Assembly: GCA_018335855.1 (NCBI GenBank)
Contig: JAGXRM010000027.1
Coordinates: 62,001 to 126,000 of the forward strand
Length of the DNA: 64,000 nucleotides
Origin: Clostridiales bacterium
GTDB taxonomy: Bacteria; Bacillota; Dethiobacteria; Dethiobacterales; Dethiobacteraceae
Direction: 5' to 3'
Positions within the stretch are counted from its first letter, which is position 1. The number at the start of each line of letters is the position of its first letter. This document shows positions 8,123 through 15,973 of this stretch, in pieces. The notes under the pieces are model-generated. The model was not told where the DNA came from. It made no database searches and saw nothing but the letters and a program-made list of their open reading frames with translations. Both the position numbers and the translations under genes were made by a program.

Positions 8123-9415
8123 TTAATTTGCAACTATCGTTCCGTTGCGCATGATTACCCGCCCTGCCACCATAGTTAGCATAGGAACTCCGAAAACGGG
8201 CCAGCCGTCAAACGGTGTGTTCTTACCTTTGGATAGAAAAGCCTGACGGTCAATCACCCGCTCATTCGTTACATCAATCAGAGTTAGATCTGCGGCATAT
8301 CCGGTTTTTAAGCTGCCGTGGGGTACACCGAGGATTGTCGCAGGGCGGCATGACATCCTGTCTATAAGTTGATCCAATGACAGCAGTCCCCGCATAACCA
8401 AGTGGGTATAAAGAAGGGGGAACGCTGTTTCCAAACCTACAATGCCGAACGGTGCAGATTGAAAATCTCCCGCCTTCTCAGCCTCTGTATGAGGGGCGTG
8501 GTCTGTAGCCACAGCGTCGATGGTGCCATCGGATAATCCCAGGCGCAGTGCCTCAACATCGGCAGCGGTACGCAGAGGCGGCTTCATTTTCGCCAAAGAA
8601 TTAAAACCGTCCACCGCTTCTTCCGTTAATAACAGGTGATGTGGCGTAACCTCTGCCGTCACATGAAGCCCCGCTTCTTTTGCCTGACGGATCATTTCCA
8701 CAGCCTTTGCGGTAGACACATGCATAATATGTAGGCGGCCGCCGCTCTCCTCCGCCAACAATAAATCACGGGCCAGCATGACTGTTTCTGCACTTACAGG
8801 GATACCCGGCAGACCCAGCTTTGCTGCCACAAGTCCTTCATGGAGCTGTCCGTCTCTGGCCAGGGACTCCTCTTCACAATGTTCCATTAAAGGTATGCCA
8901 AACTGTTTACAGCATAAAAACGCATTCTTTAAAAGCCTGGCGTCAATGACACCGCGGCCGTCATCGGTGACAGCTTTAGCTCCGGCCCGAACCATGGCGC
9001 CGATTTCCGCCATTTCTCTGCCAGCTGAACCTTTACTGACGGCTCCCACCGGCCAAACACGTACGAGGTCCGCTTGCTCAGCAAGCATATTGACATAGTT
9101 TATCGTCCGCCAGTCGTCCATCACAGGGTTTGTATTGGGCAGGGCTGTAATCCCGGTGTAGCCCCCAGCTGCTGCTGCACGGCACCCTGTCAGCACCGTC
9201 TCTTTGTGCTCACCGCCCGGTTCACGTAAATGGGTATGCAGGTCTATCAATCCGGGAACCACCAGTAACCCAAGCGCATCAATCACCGTTTTACCGGCAG
9301 GATCAATCCCGCTGGCAATTTCAGCAACGAAACCGTCACGGATTAAAAGATCAAACTGTCCATGCATGCCTTGGCTAGGGTCTATCAAAGTACCACCCTG
9401 AATTAATATATCCAC
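8123..9415 (-). CDS. pyrC: Dihydroorotase (class I)
   Basis: PyrC interconverts carbamoyl-aspartate and dihydroorotate. The 430-residue amidohydrolase has the zinc-binding motif DLHTHLREPG (about residues 58-67), the metal-site DDGRGV segment, and histidines in EHCEE and MHVSTAKA. The late catalytic aspartate lies in VATDHAPHTEAEK. These are the class I (AllB/PyrC) features. It is the first recognisable pyrimidine gene of this group. No pyrB, carAB or pyrR is next to it in the window, so those steps must be encoded elsewhere. Confidence 0.95.
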   Translation of the reverse strand: MDILIQGGTLIDPSQGMHGQFDLLIRDGFVAEIASGIDPAGKTVIDALGLLVVPGLIDLHTHLREPGGEHKETVLTGCRAAAAGGYTGITALPNTNPVMDDWRTINYVNMLAEQADLVRVWPVGAVSKGSAGREMAEIGAMVRAGAKAVTDDGRGVIDARLLKNAFLCCKQFGIPLMEHCEEESLARDGQLHEGLVAAKLGLPGIPVSAETVMLARDLLLAEESGGRLHIMHVSTAKAVEMIRQAKEAGLHVTAEVTPHHLLLTEEAVDGFNSLAKMKPPLRTAADVEALRLGLSDGTIDAVATDHAPHTEAEKAGDFQSAPFGIVGLETAFPLLYTHLVMRGLLSLDQLIDRMSCRPATILGVPHGSLKTGYAADLTLIDVTNERVIDRQAFLSKGKNTPFDGWPVFGVPMLTMVAGRVIMRNGTIVAN

Positions 9416-9492
9416 TCTGCAATCACCAATCCTTCCCTGCTGCTCATGTATTCAGCAACCGGTGTAGTACCGACATTCTCATAGCCACACCG

Positions 9493-10095
9493 TTATTTAA
9501 CATTCCCTTTAGCAAGAAGTCTTTGTGAAACAGCAATCCCCAGCATATACAGAGTAGCCGTGGGGAGATGGGCAGACGCAGATGCATCAAAAAGTATATT
9601 GGCTGCAGCAGGAAACTCGTCATCTCCAGCCCACAGGATAAATGCCAGAGGAATTAGCGGAAATGCGGGAATGACCAAGCCTGTATGGCCCATATCAGTG
9701 GTCGTACCACCCAATGCAATAGCTGTCCGGCGGAACTGCTCCGGAAATGCACCAAACTGTTTGGCCAGTGGGAAAATCGCTTCTTGCTGAAAGGGGGCAA
9801 AGTGATGCGGGCCTCCCGGCAGTTCCAAAAATGAAAGCCAGTGCCCGCGCGGCGGGATACCGGCGGCTCCGGCCAAATATTGTAGTATAATAATTTTTTC
9901 CTCATGGGGCGGTTCCCGCCAAGTATCAAACAATATTTCTCCTGCCGGATATGTGACCGTACATGGATGCCCGCAATAAGAAAATTCCAGACCGCCGCCA
10001 CTGCGATACTGTGCTCCGGACAAATCCGCCATATGGAAAGGATCCTTGTTGGCAAACCCGTGCAACGCTTCCAAATAAGCTTGTTTATACTGCAT
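9493..10095 (-). CDS. DUF3786 domain protein
   Basis: This 200-residue soluble protein has the features I associate with DUF3786: YxxGxE, ILLQYLAGA-like helix, WLSFLELPGG and a central FGAFPEQF segment. DUF3786 is common in anaerobes with corrinoid and C1 enzymes and is sometimes fused to Fe-S domains; no activity is established. No cofactor-binding cysteine cluster is visible here. It lies 77 bases upstream of pyrC on the same strand and may be in the same transcript, though a role in pyrimidine synthesis is not indicated. Family call is from memory of the motif pattern. Confidence 0.65.
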   Translation of the reverse strand: MQYKQAYLEALHGFANKDPFHMADLSGAQYRSGGGLEFSYCGHPCTVTYPAGEILFDTWREPPHEEKIIILQYLAGAAGIPPRGHWLSFLELPGGPHHFAPFQQEAIFPLAKQFGAFPEQFRRTAIALGGTTTDMGHTGLVIPAFPLIPLAFILWAGDDEFPAAANILFDASASAHLPTATLYMLGIAVSQRLLAKGNVK

Positions 10096-10249
10096 AATTC
10101 TCCTCCCCGGTATGTGTTAACTAGTTCGGCACATATTTACAATTTTCCTTTTTTACTGTTACACATTGCTTATTCAATAAATTTGATGACTACACCTTTC
10201 CTGAATATGCCCGTTATGGTAAAATAGAAAAATCAGAGGAGGGTTTTAT

Positions 10250-11068
10250 TTGCAAAAACAAAAATCAGCCCTGGTCTATACCACGGCACTGATGGCATTG
10301 GCGGTTTTGCTGTTCGCAGCGTTTTTTCTCAATCTGCTTCCCTGGACAAGCGGTTCACCGGTGGACGGCAAAACAATTATCGAAAAAGAACCTCTCCCTG
10401 AATATCCACCGGAAGCCGAAACACCGGCACCCGAGCCCGAGGAACCGGATAATGTCCCCCTTTTTGAAGGGAATATTAATCGCCTGCCACTGGAAATGAT
10501 TGTGGACAAGCTCTCATTCTTTCAATCACCGATTAAGGGTGCACATATTGGCATGACTGCGGGACAGTTACCCGGGGCGCCGCGCAGCTACAGAAACGGA
10601 ACCCACGAGGGCGTTGATTACTATAACGGTTTCTGCGGTGTTAAGATTGTTCGCGGAACCCCTGTTCTTGCCGCTGCCGAGGGCGTAGTAATTCGCATCG
10701 ATCATACATACGAAGAAATGACAGCAGAAGAACGGGTAGACTACCGGCGCATCTCAGCCCAGTCGCCAACCACGCCTGAAGACATATTGGACAAGTTTCG
10801 CGGCCGTCAGGTTTGGCTGGAGCATCAGGGTAGCGTGATATCACGCTACGCCCATCTGGATACTGTCAGTTCAAAGCTTACCGTTGGCGATGCTGTTTAT
10901 GCCGGAGAGCAAATCGGAACCGTAGGTAATTCCGGTACTCCCCCCGCTATTACAGGCGGCGACGGGGAAATGCACCTCCACTTTGAAATCTGGCTGAATG
11001 AATCTTATCTGGGAGAAGGGTTACCCGCCGAAGATGTCCGATATCTACTTCGTCGTATTCTTAAGTAG
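10250..11068 (+). CDS. M23 (LytM) family metallopeptidase, membrane-anchored
   Basis: This 272-residue protein is predicted to cut peptidoglycan cross-bridges outside the membrane. The start is a TTG at 10250 with a strong AGAGGAGGG site. Residues about 10-32 form an uncleaved anchor, and a proline/glutamate-rich linker follows. The LytM domain has zinc-ligand motifs HEGVD (about residue 121) and HLHFEIW (about 246), with the upstream His in RYAHLD, so it looks catalytically intact. An insertion of about 45 residues (EEMTAEERVDYRRIS...) sits in the domain. It is one of only three plus-strand genes, and its stop codon abuts that of the convergent gene at 11069. SpoIIQ-like sporulation roles are possible but not shown. 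Confidence 0.88.
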   Translation: MQKQKSALVYTTALMALAVLLFAAFFLNLLPWTSGSPVDGKTIIEKEPLPEYPPEAETPAPEPEEPDNVPLFEGNINRLPLEMIVDKLSFFQSPIKGAHIGMTAGQLPGAPRSYRNGTHEGVDYYNGFCGVKIVRGTPVLAAAEGVVIRIDHTYEEMTAEERVDYRRISAQSPTTPEDILDKFRGRQVWLEHQGSVISRYAHLDTVSSKLTVGDAVYAGEQIGTVGNSGTPPAITGGDGEMHLHFEIWLNESYLGEGLPAEDVRYLLRRILK

Positions 11069-11512
11069 TCAGGCCACGGGCAAAACAATTTTCCTGCCAG
11101 TTTTTCCTTTGCGAAACAGTGGATGGAAAAGTACTTCATGATTAACACGCCACAAATTGTCCTGATAGCGAAGAGCCAGACGCATACAATGGTCGGGAAA
11201 CCGCTCATAGCGCAACAGCGAGGCAACCTGATAATAAAACTCCCGTCCTTCCCCGGTCAAAGCCAACTGCTCAGGTACTAACATCTCATTTTTCTTTAAG
11301 TCCGCAAAAATCCCCTGAACTTCAAAACTGTGAACACCGGTTGACCCCTTATAGAAATCATATCGGATACCGGGACGTTCGCCCGGCGCACTACTCGCCG
11401 TAGCCAGAAACAAAAAATTATGTATCGTTCGGGTGCGGTCGAAGTTGAATGTGGCTAACAATTTTAATAACAGCACATGGTGCAGCGTATATGTAAACGA
11501 GTAGACATTCAT
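11069..11512 (-). CDS. Hypothetical protein, possible winged-helix fold
   Basis: I do not recognise this 147-residue protein with confidence. It has no signal peptide. A segment FDRTRTIHNFLFLATAS, then YDFYKGSTGVHSFEVQGIFADLKKNEML, then LTGEGREFYYQV, resembles the layout of YwgA/SocA-like small winged-helix proteins. In those an N-terminal helix pair is followed by a strand-containing wing. The C-terminus is basic (FRKGKTGRKIVL). Its stop codon directly abuts the stop codon of the convergent M23 peptidase gene, so there is no room for a terminator between them. Function unknown. Confidence 0.7.
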   Translation of the reverse strand: MNVYSFTYTLHHVLLLKLLATFNFDRTRTIHNFLFLATASSAPGERPGIRYDFYKGSTGVHSFEVQGIFADLKKNEMLVPEQLALTGEGREFYYQVASLLRYERFPDHCMRLALRYQDNLWRVNHEVLFHPLFRKGKTGRKIVLPVA

Positions 11513-11611
11513 ATATCATATCTGCCCTTTCTCAGCATTTAGTATCAGTTTTACTCAAAGAAAATAAATTATGCTGAAACCATAGAATCAGAATGATATA
11601 ATCTTACTCAT

Positions 11612-11646
11612 AAACACCCCACCGTTCAATATACGGCGGGGTGTTT
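11612..11646 (-). terminator. Intrinsic terminator downstream of the sirtuin gene
   Basis: A long GC-rich hairpin (AAACACCCC-A-CCGT / ACGG-C-GGGGTGTTT, 7-base loop) lies 46 bases past the sirtuin stop codon. U-rich sequence flanks it on both strands, but the only transcript arriving here is on minus. Confidence 0.75.
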
Positions 11647-11692
11647 CCATTCGTTTTTCTTTTTTATCATCCATCCTTTTTCAACGGCCTGC

Positions 11693-12445
11693 CTAGAAAC
11701 CCTGACGTAATATATCCAGCTCCTCAAGAATTCTCTGCAATGCCTGCCCGGCAGAACTGCGAATAACAACCCGGGCTTCTTCATCATACGGAGTCGTACC
11801 GCGATTAATAATCATGAGATTTTTGCTGTAACGGGGAAGGAAGCCTACTGGAGCAACCTGCAAGCTGGAACCGACGACCAACATGCAATCACATTTTAGT
11901 GTTTCACGGTGAGCACGCTGAAAATCATCGGGCATCTCTTCCCCAAATAAAACGACATCTGGCTTTATAACCCCGCCACATTGCGGGCAGTCAGGTTCAT
12001 CCCCACGGTCAAGAACAAGTAAAAGATCTGCCAAGTCATTCTTCTGTCGGCATGACTGGCAAGTCCCTGTTTTAAATGTACCATGCACGTCCAGGACGCG
12101 GCGGGAACCGGCCTGCTGATGCAGACCGTCTATATTCTGTGTAATTATGATTTTTATCCGTCCCCGTTGTTCCAGTTCCGCTAAAACCTTGTGGCCGTCG
12201 TTGGGTTCTGCCTCATTAATAATGGTAAGCAGTGGCCGAATCCTACGGTAAAATGCCCCTGGATCCCGGTTGAAACTATCAATTGTAAAATCTTCAGGGT
12301 CTTCTTTTTCCCAAAGGCCTGTTCCGGGACTGCGAAAATCGGGGATTCCGCTTTCAGTTGAAATCCCAGCCCCTGTGAGAACCACGGCATGACGGGCTTC
12401 TTTCAGTATACGCGCCGCTCGGCGAATCTTCTCATCTAATGACAC
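11693..12445 (-). CDS. cobB: NAD-dependent protein deacylase (sirtuin)
   Basis: This 250-residue Sir2-family enzyme removes acyl groups from lysines using NAD+. The signature motifs are GAGISTESGIPDFR (about residues 24-37), TQNIDGLHQQAG (about 101-112), the catalytic histidine in DVHG, and a zinc site of two CxxC pairs (CQSC and CPQC). VGSSLQVAPV closes the NAD site. Acetyl-CoA metabolism is prominent in this genome, so a role in controlling acyl-CoA synthetases is plausible but not shown. It lies 21 bases downstream of the ComK-like/ComFB gene and is probably co-transcribed with it. Confidence 0.94.
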   Translation of the reverse strand: MSLDEKIRRAARILKEARHAVVLTGAGISTESGIPDFRSPGTGLWEKEDPEDFTIDSFNRDPGAFYRRIRPLLTIINEAEPNDGHKVLAELEQRGRIKIIITQNIDGLHQQAGSRRVLDVHGTFKTGTCQSCRQKNDLADLLLVLDRGDEPDCPQCGGVIKPDVVLFGEEMPDDFQRAHRETLKCDCMLVVGSSLQVAPVGFLPRYSKNLMIINRGTTPYDEEARVVIRSSAGQALQRILEELDILRQGF

Positions 12446-12466
12446 AGTCTCTCCTCCCGTTTTATC

Positions 12467-13324
12467 TTAATGACGGGGATTATTATTGACGATTTTTACC
12501 GCTTTTGCTAATGCAGTTAAAACATCCACAAAACGCTGTACCTCTAAAAGGTCGGCCTTGGAGTATGTCTCTCCCCGTTGTGTTACCACATAACGGGGTG
12601 GCAGGTCATTTAAAGCTATGGCGACCATATCCAAACGACACTGTTCGCACCGGCATATTTTATTGCTTTCCTCGGCTAAAACTTCATCCAGCCTCTGCGT
12701 TACTAAACCTTCCATCAAATTTCGGAGTTCCATAGTATATACCCCTTTCTCATCCTCTTCACTGTTAATTCCATAGACACCGCCATTTTCCTGCAGAAAA
12801 TTACGTGACAGGAAAGACTGCGCCAGAAAAAGCTGTTGTTTAAAATCCATGGTCTGGCAGCACTCATCAATGAGTATTTTCTCCAAATTTACGCAGGCGC
12901 GCAGTCTGGCACGCACTGTTCGAAAGGACTGTATCACAGTAAGCCGATGATCCCCGTCCAACACCAGACTGCACGGCTCCGGCTCTTGTACCACACCCTG
13001 CACCGAGCGGAGCCTAAAATACCCATACGTCGGATCTCCGCTCACACGGGGTATACGAACTTTTACCGGCACAAAAACCACAAAAGGGGAAAGCACCAGT
13101 GGAACGAGATTCGTCTGCCCGATAAGTGGACCATATTTCCTACGCATATCTTTTACGCTTACGGCAAAAAACTTTGCAAGCCCACCCATAAATGAGCGTA
13201 ATCCCTGGCTCAGCCAGCAGGTCGTTCCATCATTATAATAAATCATCAGCCCCTGTCCCACGCCCTCACGATAATCAGGGAGAAACGCGACAATTTTGGA
13301 TATATCAAAAAATGACAAGCTCAA
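12467..13324 (-). CDS. Apparent ComK-like/ComFB fusion protein
   Basis: This 285-residue protein appears to join two competence-associated domains. The C-terminal about 95 residues match the ComFB family: NLMEGLVTQRLDEVL, then CRCEQCRLDMVAIALNDLPPRYV and a closing helix; the two CxxC-type cysteines are intact. ComFB proteins of cyanobacteria are reported cyclic dinucleotide receptors. The N-terminal about 180 residues resemble ComK in motif order (IVAFLPD, SFMGGLAKFFAVSVKDMRRKYG, LVPLVLSP..VFVPV, a Tyr/Phe pair, then a loop and IQSFRTVRARL), but this is a remote match made by eye. The start is TTG at 13324 with AAGGAGG eight bases upstream; that site lies inside a terminator-like hairpin. A sirtuin gene follows. 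Confidence 0.6.
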   Translation of the reverse strand: MSLSFFDISKIVAFLPDYREGVGQGLMIYYNDGTTCWLSQGLRSFMGGLAKFFAVSVKDMRRKYGPLIGQTNLVPLVLSPFVVFVPVKVRIPRVSGDPTYGYFRLRSVQGVVQEPEPCSLVLDGDHRLTVIQSFRTVRARLRACVNLEKILIDECCQTMDFKQQLFLAQSFLSRNFLQENGGVYGINSEEDEKGVYTMELRNLMEGLVTQRLDEVLAEESNKICRCEQCRLDMVAIALNDLPPRYVVTQRGETYSKADLLEVQRFVDVLTALAKAVKIVNNNPRH

Positions 13325-13330
13325 TAAAAA

Positions 13331-13358
13331 AACCTCCTTACGTTTATGTAAGAAGGTT
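13331..13358 (-). terminator. Intrinsic terminator whose 3' arm contains the ribosome binding site of the next gene
   Basis: A stem of 11 bp with one G-U pair (AACCTTCTTAC / GTAAGGAGGTT on the minus strand) and a 6-base loop is followed by seven U. It terminates the TPR-HTH gene (stop at 13402). The AAGGAGG in its 3' arm is the only good ribosome binding site for the ComK-like/ComFB gene starting at 13324, so folding would also hide that site. Confidence 0.7.
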
Positions 13359-13401
13359 TTTTCAATATATTCCGGTAACCGTTATTTTGTTCCCTTACAT
13401 A

Positions 13402-14547
13402 CTATCCTCCTTTTAAATATGCAACCATATTTCTATATGCTTTCTCGTCAATAAGTAACGCGCTGTTAATTTCTTTAAATTTCCCAGATATACTCCCCGG
13501 AGAAACCAGGTATTCTTCAGCCAGTTCTTTTTGCGTCAGGTCAAGGTAGTGGAAACGAGCCAGGCTGTATTCCAAAGCAGCGGCCCAAGTCTCTACCTTT
13601 CTGATGGTAGGAGTTTCAGGATAAACTGTATTAATATAGTCCAGCCAAATTGCCTGGACATCATCAAAAAATCCCTCATCGTAACAGTTACTATGACGCA
13701 TATTTTCAATGGCCCGGTCAACTACATCCTGCCATTCCTTCCGCCAAACAGGCATGCGAATTGGATAGCAGGCAAGATCCATTTCTTTTAATTCTCCGCT
13801 TAGGAACACCTGCACTGTTCCGCTCTCCCCCAGATTCTTCAGTTCAATTAGCGCAAGCTGGCGAAAACGTTCTTTAATCCATGGATTCTTAACAAAGTCG
13901 AAAAGTACCTTCTTCTCCCCGTCCCCACCTAATACACCGTAAAAACGCAGAATATCTTCTTTAAATTCATCAGATCTATGGTAAAGACGGTTATTTAAAG
14001 CCTGCCTGAATCCGGCACTGGTCACATACAGATTATTCAATTCTTCCGAACTACCTGAGCTTAACACCCGTTCCATTAGGACATCTTTCTCCGTGTATGC
14101 AGGCAAGTTATCGTAGACTGAGTCTTCATCCATAGCATCGAGCAGTTCCACTGCCTCATATGACATCTCTCCGTCCGGTTCAGCCTGCAGGTAACGCTGC
14201 AAATACTCTCTGGACTTATCCAGGTCTTCGAGCAAACCATAGTTTATCGCCAGCAAAAAATAACAGTCTGCCATCGAGCTGTCCAGAACACTGACAATAT
14301 GCACAAATACCTTGTTGGCTTCTTTTAATCGTCCCAACTTGCTTAGCAAACAGGCAAGATTGTACTGATTGTAAGGGTTGCGTGGTTCCGCTCCTACGGC
14401 ACGCTGAAAAAACAACAGCGCTTTATCCAGTTTATTTTTCTGGTAATTGAACATGCCTTTTTGTAAGTAGTACCCTGCATCCCGCTCAAAGGGTACAACT
14501 TTACTCTTTTGCTCAAGCCGGCTTTCTTTTCTCTTCACGTCTTTCAT
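13402..14547 (-). CDS. TPR-repeat protein with C-terminal helix-turn-helix
   Basis: This is a 381-residue cytosolic protein with a lysine-rich N-terminus and about three tetratricopeptide repeats (residues about 25-145: YYLQKGMFNYQKNKLDKALLFF-type units). A middle region of unknown fold follows. The C-terminal segment LTQKELAEEYLVSPGSISGKFKEI has the spacing of a helix-turn-helix, similar to those in TFIIB-like cyclin folds and sigma/anti-sigma regulators. TPR plus HTH suggests a regulator that senses a protein or peptide partner; this is inference. It sits between the YhaM-type nuclease gene (23 bases upstream) and the ComK-like/ComFB gene. Confidence 0.75.
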   Translation of the reverse strand: MKDVKRKESRLEQKSKVVPFERDAGYYLQKGMFNYQKNKLDKALLFFQRAVGAEPRNPYNQYNLACLLSKLGRLKEANKVFVHIVSVLDSSMADCYFLLAINYGLLEDLDKSREYLQRYLQAEPDGEMSYEAVELLDAMDEDSVYDNLPAYTEKDVLMERVLSSGSSEELNNLYVTSAGFRQALNNRLYHRSDEFKEDILRFYGVLGGDGEKKVLFDFVKNPWIKERFRQLALIELKNLGESGTVQVFLSGELKEMDLACYPIRMPVWRKEWQDVVDRAIENMRHSNCYDEGFFDDVQAIWLDYINTVYPETPTIRKVETWAAALEYSLARFHYLDLTQKELAEEYLVSPGSISGKFKEINSALLIDEKAYRNMVAYLKGG

Positions 14548-14570
14548 GTTCTCACCACCAAATCAAACTG

Positions 14571-15545
14571 TTATTCTGCCTTGCCCAAATATACGCTCCG
14601 TTCCAGCAACCGGTCCCAATCCGTCCAACCATTGTCTTTTTCTCCCTTTTTGACCACCAGAGAAAATTGGTTCAGTCTTGCTGACACTAAATCGGCATGA
14701 AATAAAGCATAGGCGGCAAACGTCTTGGGAATCTCCGGAGAACCCCACTCTTTCTGACCATGATGACTGAGCAGCATATGCATAAGCTCCAACCTGTATG
14801 CCTCCGGAAACCCCGGAACCGCCCTTATCCGCTGCTCCAACATTTCCTGACCAATCATAATATGGCCCAAAAGCTTGCCCCGGTCAGTCAGTTCAAATGT
14901 CAGACTCGTACTGTCATACTCCTCAATCTTCCCCACATCGTGGAGCAGTGCCCCGCAGTATAAAAGAGACAAATCCAGTTCGGGATAACCCGCCGCAAAC
15001 TGCCGACAGAGAACCGCGACTTCCAGAGAATGCTCCAGCAACCCACCGACATAATTATGATGCACCGATCGGGCAGCCGGCGCCTTGGTATACCGTTTAA
15101 AAAACTCACTGTCGGAAAAAAACTCCTGCAGTAGTAAAGCAAGGAAGGGGTCACTTACTCCGTCCAGGACTGTCTTCAGTTCCGCCAGCATCTCATCGCT
15201 ACCTGTCGGCGCCACACGCTGAAACCAACCCCGCTCCACCTGGGCCTCTTCCACAGGCTCAATACCATAAACAACCACCTGCGGTCCTTTATACTCACCG
15301 ACTTCGCCCCGAACACGAATAACATCGCCCACCTGAAATACCTTAGCATATTCCATGCCTTTCTCCCAGGCAACAGCCCTGACAGTACCGGAAACATCAG
15401 CTAACTGCATCCTCAAAAACTGCTCGCCGGAACGATTGGGTTGGTTAAACGCCACCAGCGCTTTTTCCGTTACTAAAAACGCTGAACGAACTTGGTCGCC
15501 TACTTTTAAATCCCTGACAAATTGTTTTTCCACAAGTGCCTCCAT
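14571..15545 (-). CDS. yhaM: 3'-5' exoribonuclease YhaM family (OB-fold plus HD domain)
   Basis: YhaM-type enzymes trim RNA 3' ends in Firmicutes. The 324-residue protein has an N-terminal OB-fold (about residues 12-110: LRMQLADVSGTVRAVAW, VGDVIRVRGEVGEY). The HD phosphohydrolase domain follows, with conserved HHNYVGGLLEHS, ALLHDVGKI and SHHGQKEWG motifs, all metal-binding residues present. Length and order match YhaM/Cbf1. It is the first gene of a run with the TPR-HTH gene and lies just downstream of the two small RNA genes, which end in U-tracts of the kind this nuclease family trims. Confidence 0.88.
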   Translation of the reverse strand: MEALVEKQFVRDLKVGDQVRSAFLVTEKALVAFNQPNRSGEQFLRMQLADVSGTVRAVAWEKGMEYAKVFQVGDVIRVRGEVGEYKGPQVVVYGIEPVEEAQVERGWFQRVAPTGSDEMLAELKTVLDGVSDPFLALLLQEFFSDSEFFKRYTKAPAARSVHHNYVGGLLEHSLEVAVLCRQFAAGYPELDLSLLYCGALLHDVGKIEEYDSTSLTFELTDRGKLLGHIMIGQEMLEQRIRAVPGFPEAYRLELMHMLLSHHGQKEWGSPEIPKTFAAYALFHADLVSARLNQFSLVVKKGEKDNGWTDWDRLLERSVYLGKAE

Positions 15546-15617
15546 ACTATTTCTTCTTTACACTATATTCAGCACATCCGCATGATTTCCTCTTTCGACA
15601 AATAACATGAAAAAGAT

Positions 15618-15688
15618 AAAAAAAAAGCCGGCCGTTAGGCCGGAAACAGTATGTTGCGCTTCTTGCCACAGAACTCACACCATACCAC
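15618..15688 (-). ncRNA. Small RNA gene, copy 1 of a paired structured RNA
   Basis: An independent transcription unit of about 70 nt on the minus strand. It has TATAAT at 15693-15698, then a stem arm (GTGGTATG), a 26-nt core at 15655-15680 identical to copy 2, the opposing arm (CATACTGTT), and a terminator (CCGGCC-TAAC-GGCCGG plus a U run). The closing stem differs in sequence from copy 2 but still pairs, which is evidence for conserved structure. A good -35 element is not clear for this copy (weak TTATAC at 16 bases). No ORF with a ribosome binding site fits inside. Family not recognised. Confidence 0.7.
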
Positions 15689-15830
15689 TATTATTATACT
15701 CAAAAACCAGAAATGTATAACATTGTCAATTGTACAATTTTTTATATACCTTTGTCCTTTCTTGTAAGAAAAACGCGTTTATTCATGTATACCGCTGCCG
15801 ATGCAAATCATTATAATTTACTACAGTATA

Positions 15831-15901
15831 AAAAAAGAGGCCGGTCAATTGACCGGCATAAGGTGATAAGTGCGCTTCTTGCCACAGAACTCACACTATC
15901 A
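15831..15901 (-). ncRNA. Small RNA gene, copy 2 of a paired structured RNA
   Basis: The same layout as copy 1, 216 bases away. It has a strong promoter, TTTACA (15930-15935), 17-base spacer, TATAAT (15907-15912). A 9-bp stem (AAGGTGATA / TATCACCTT) encloses the identical 26-nt core at 15871-15896, followed by a terminator GCCGGTC-AATT-GACCGGC and a U run. Within the core, UUCU and AGAA can pair around GUGGCA, and GUGU can pair with GCGC, extending the hairpin. Unit length and shared core with different stems and terminators suggest a functional duplicated sRNA rather than a recent copy. Confidence 0.75.
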
Positions 15902-15906
15902 CCTTT

Positions 15907-15935
15907 ATTATACTAGTTAACATAACAATTGTAAA
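15907..15935 (-). promoter_or_regulatory. Promoter of small RNA copy 2
   Basis: TTTACA-N17-TATAAT on the minus strand, ending about six bases before the start of the predicted small RNA. Confidence 0.7.
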
Positions 15936-15973
15936 ATAGAATATAATTCATGAATTACCAAATAGTAAATGCA

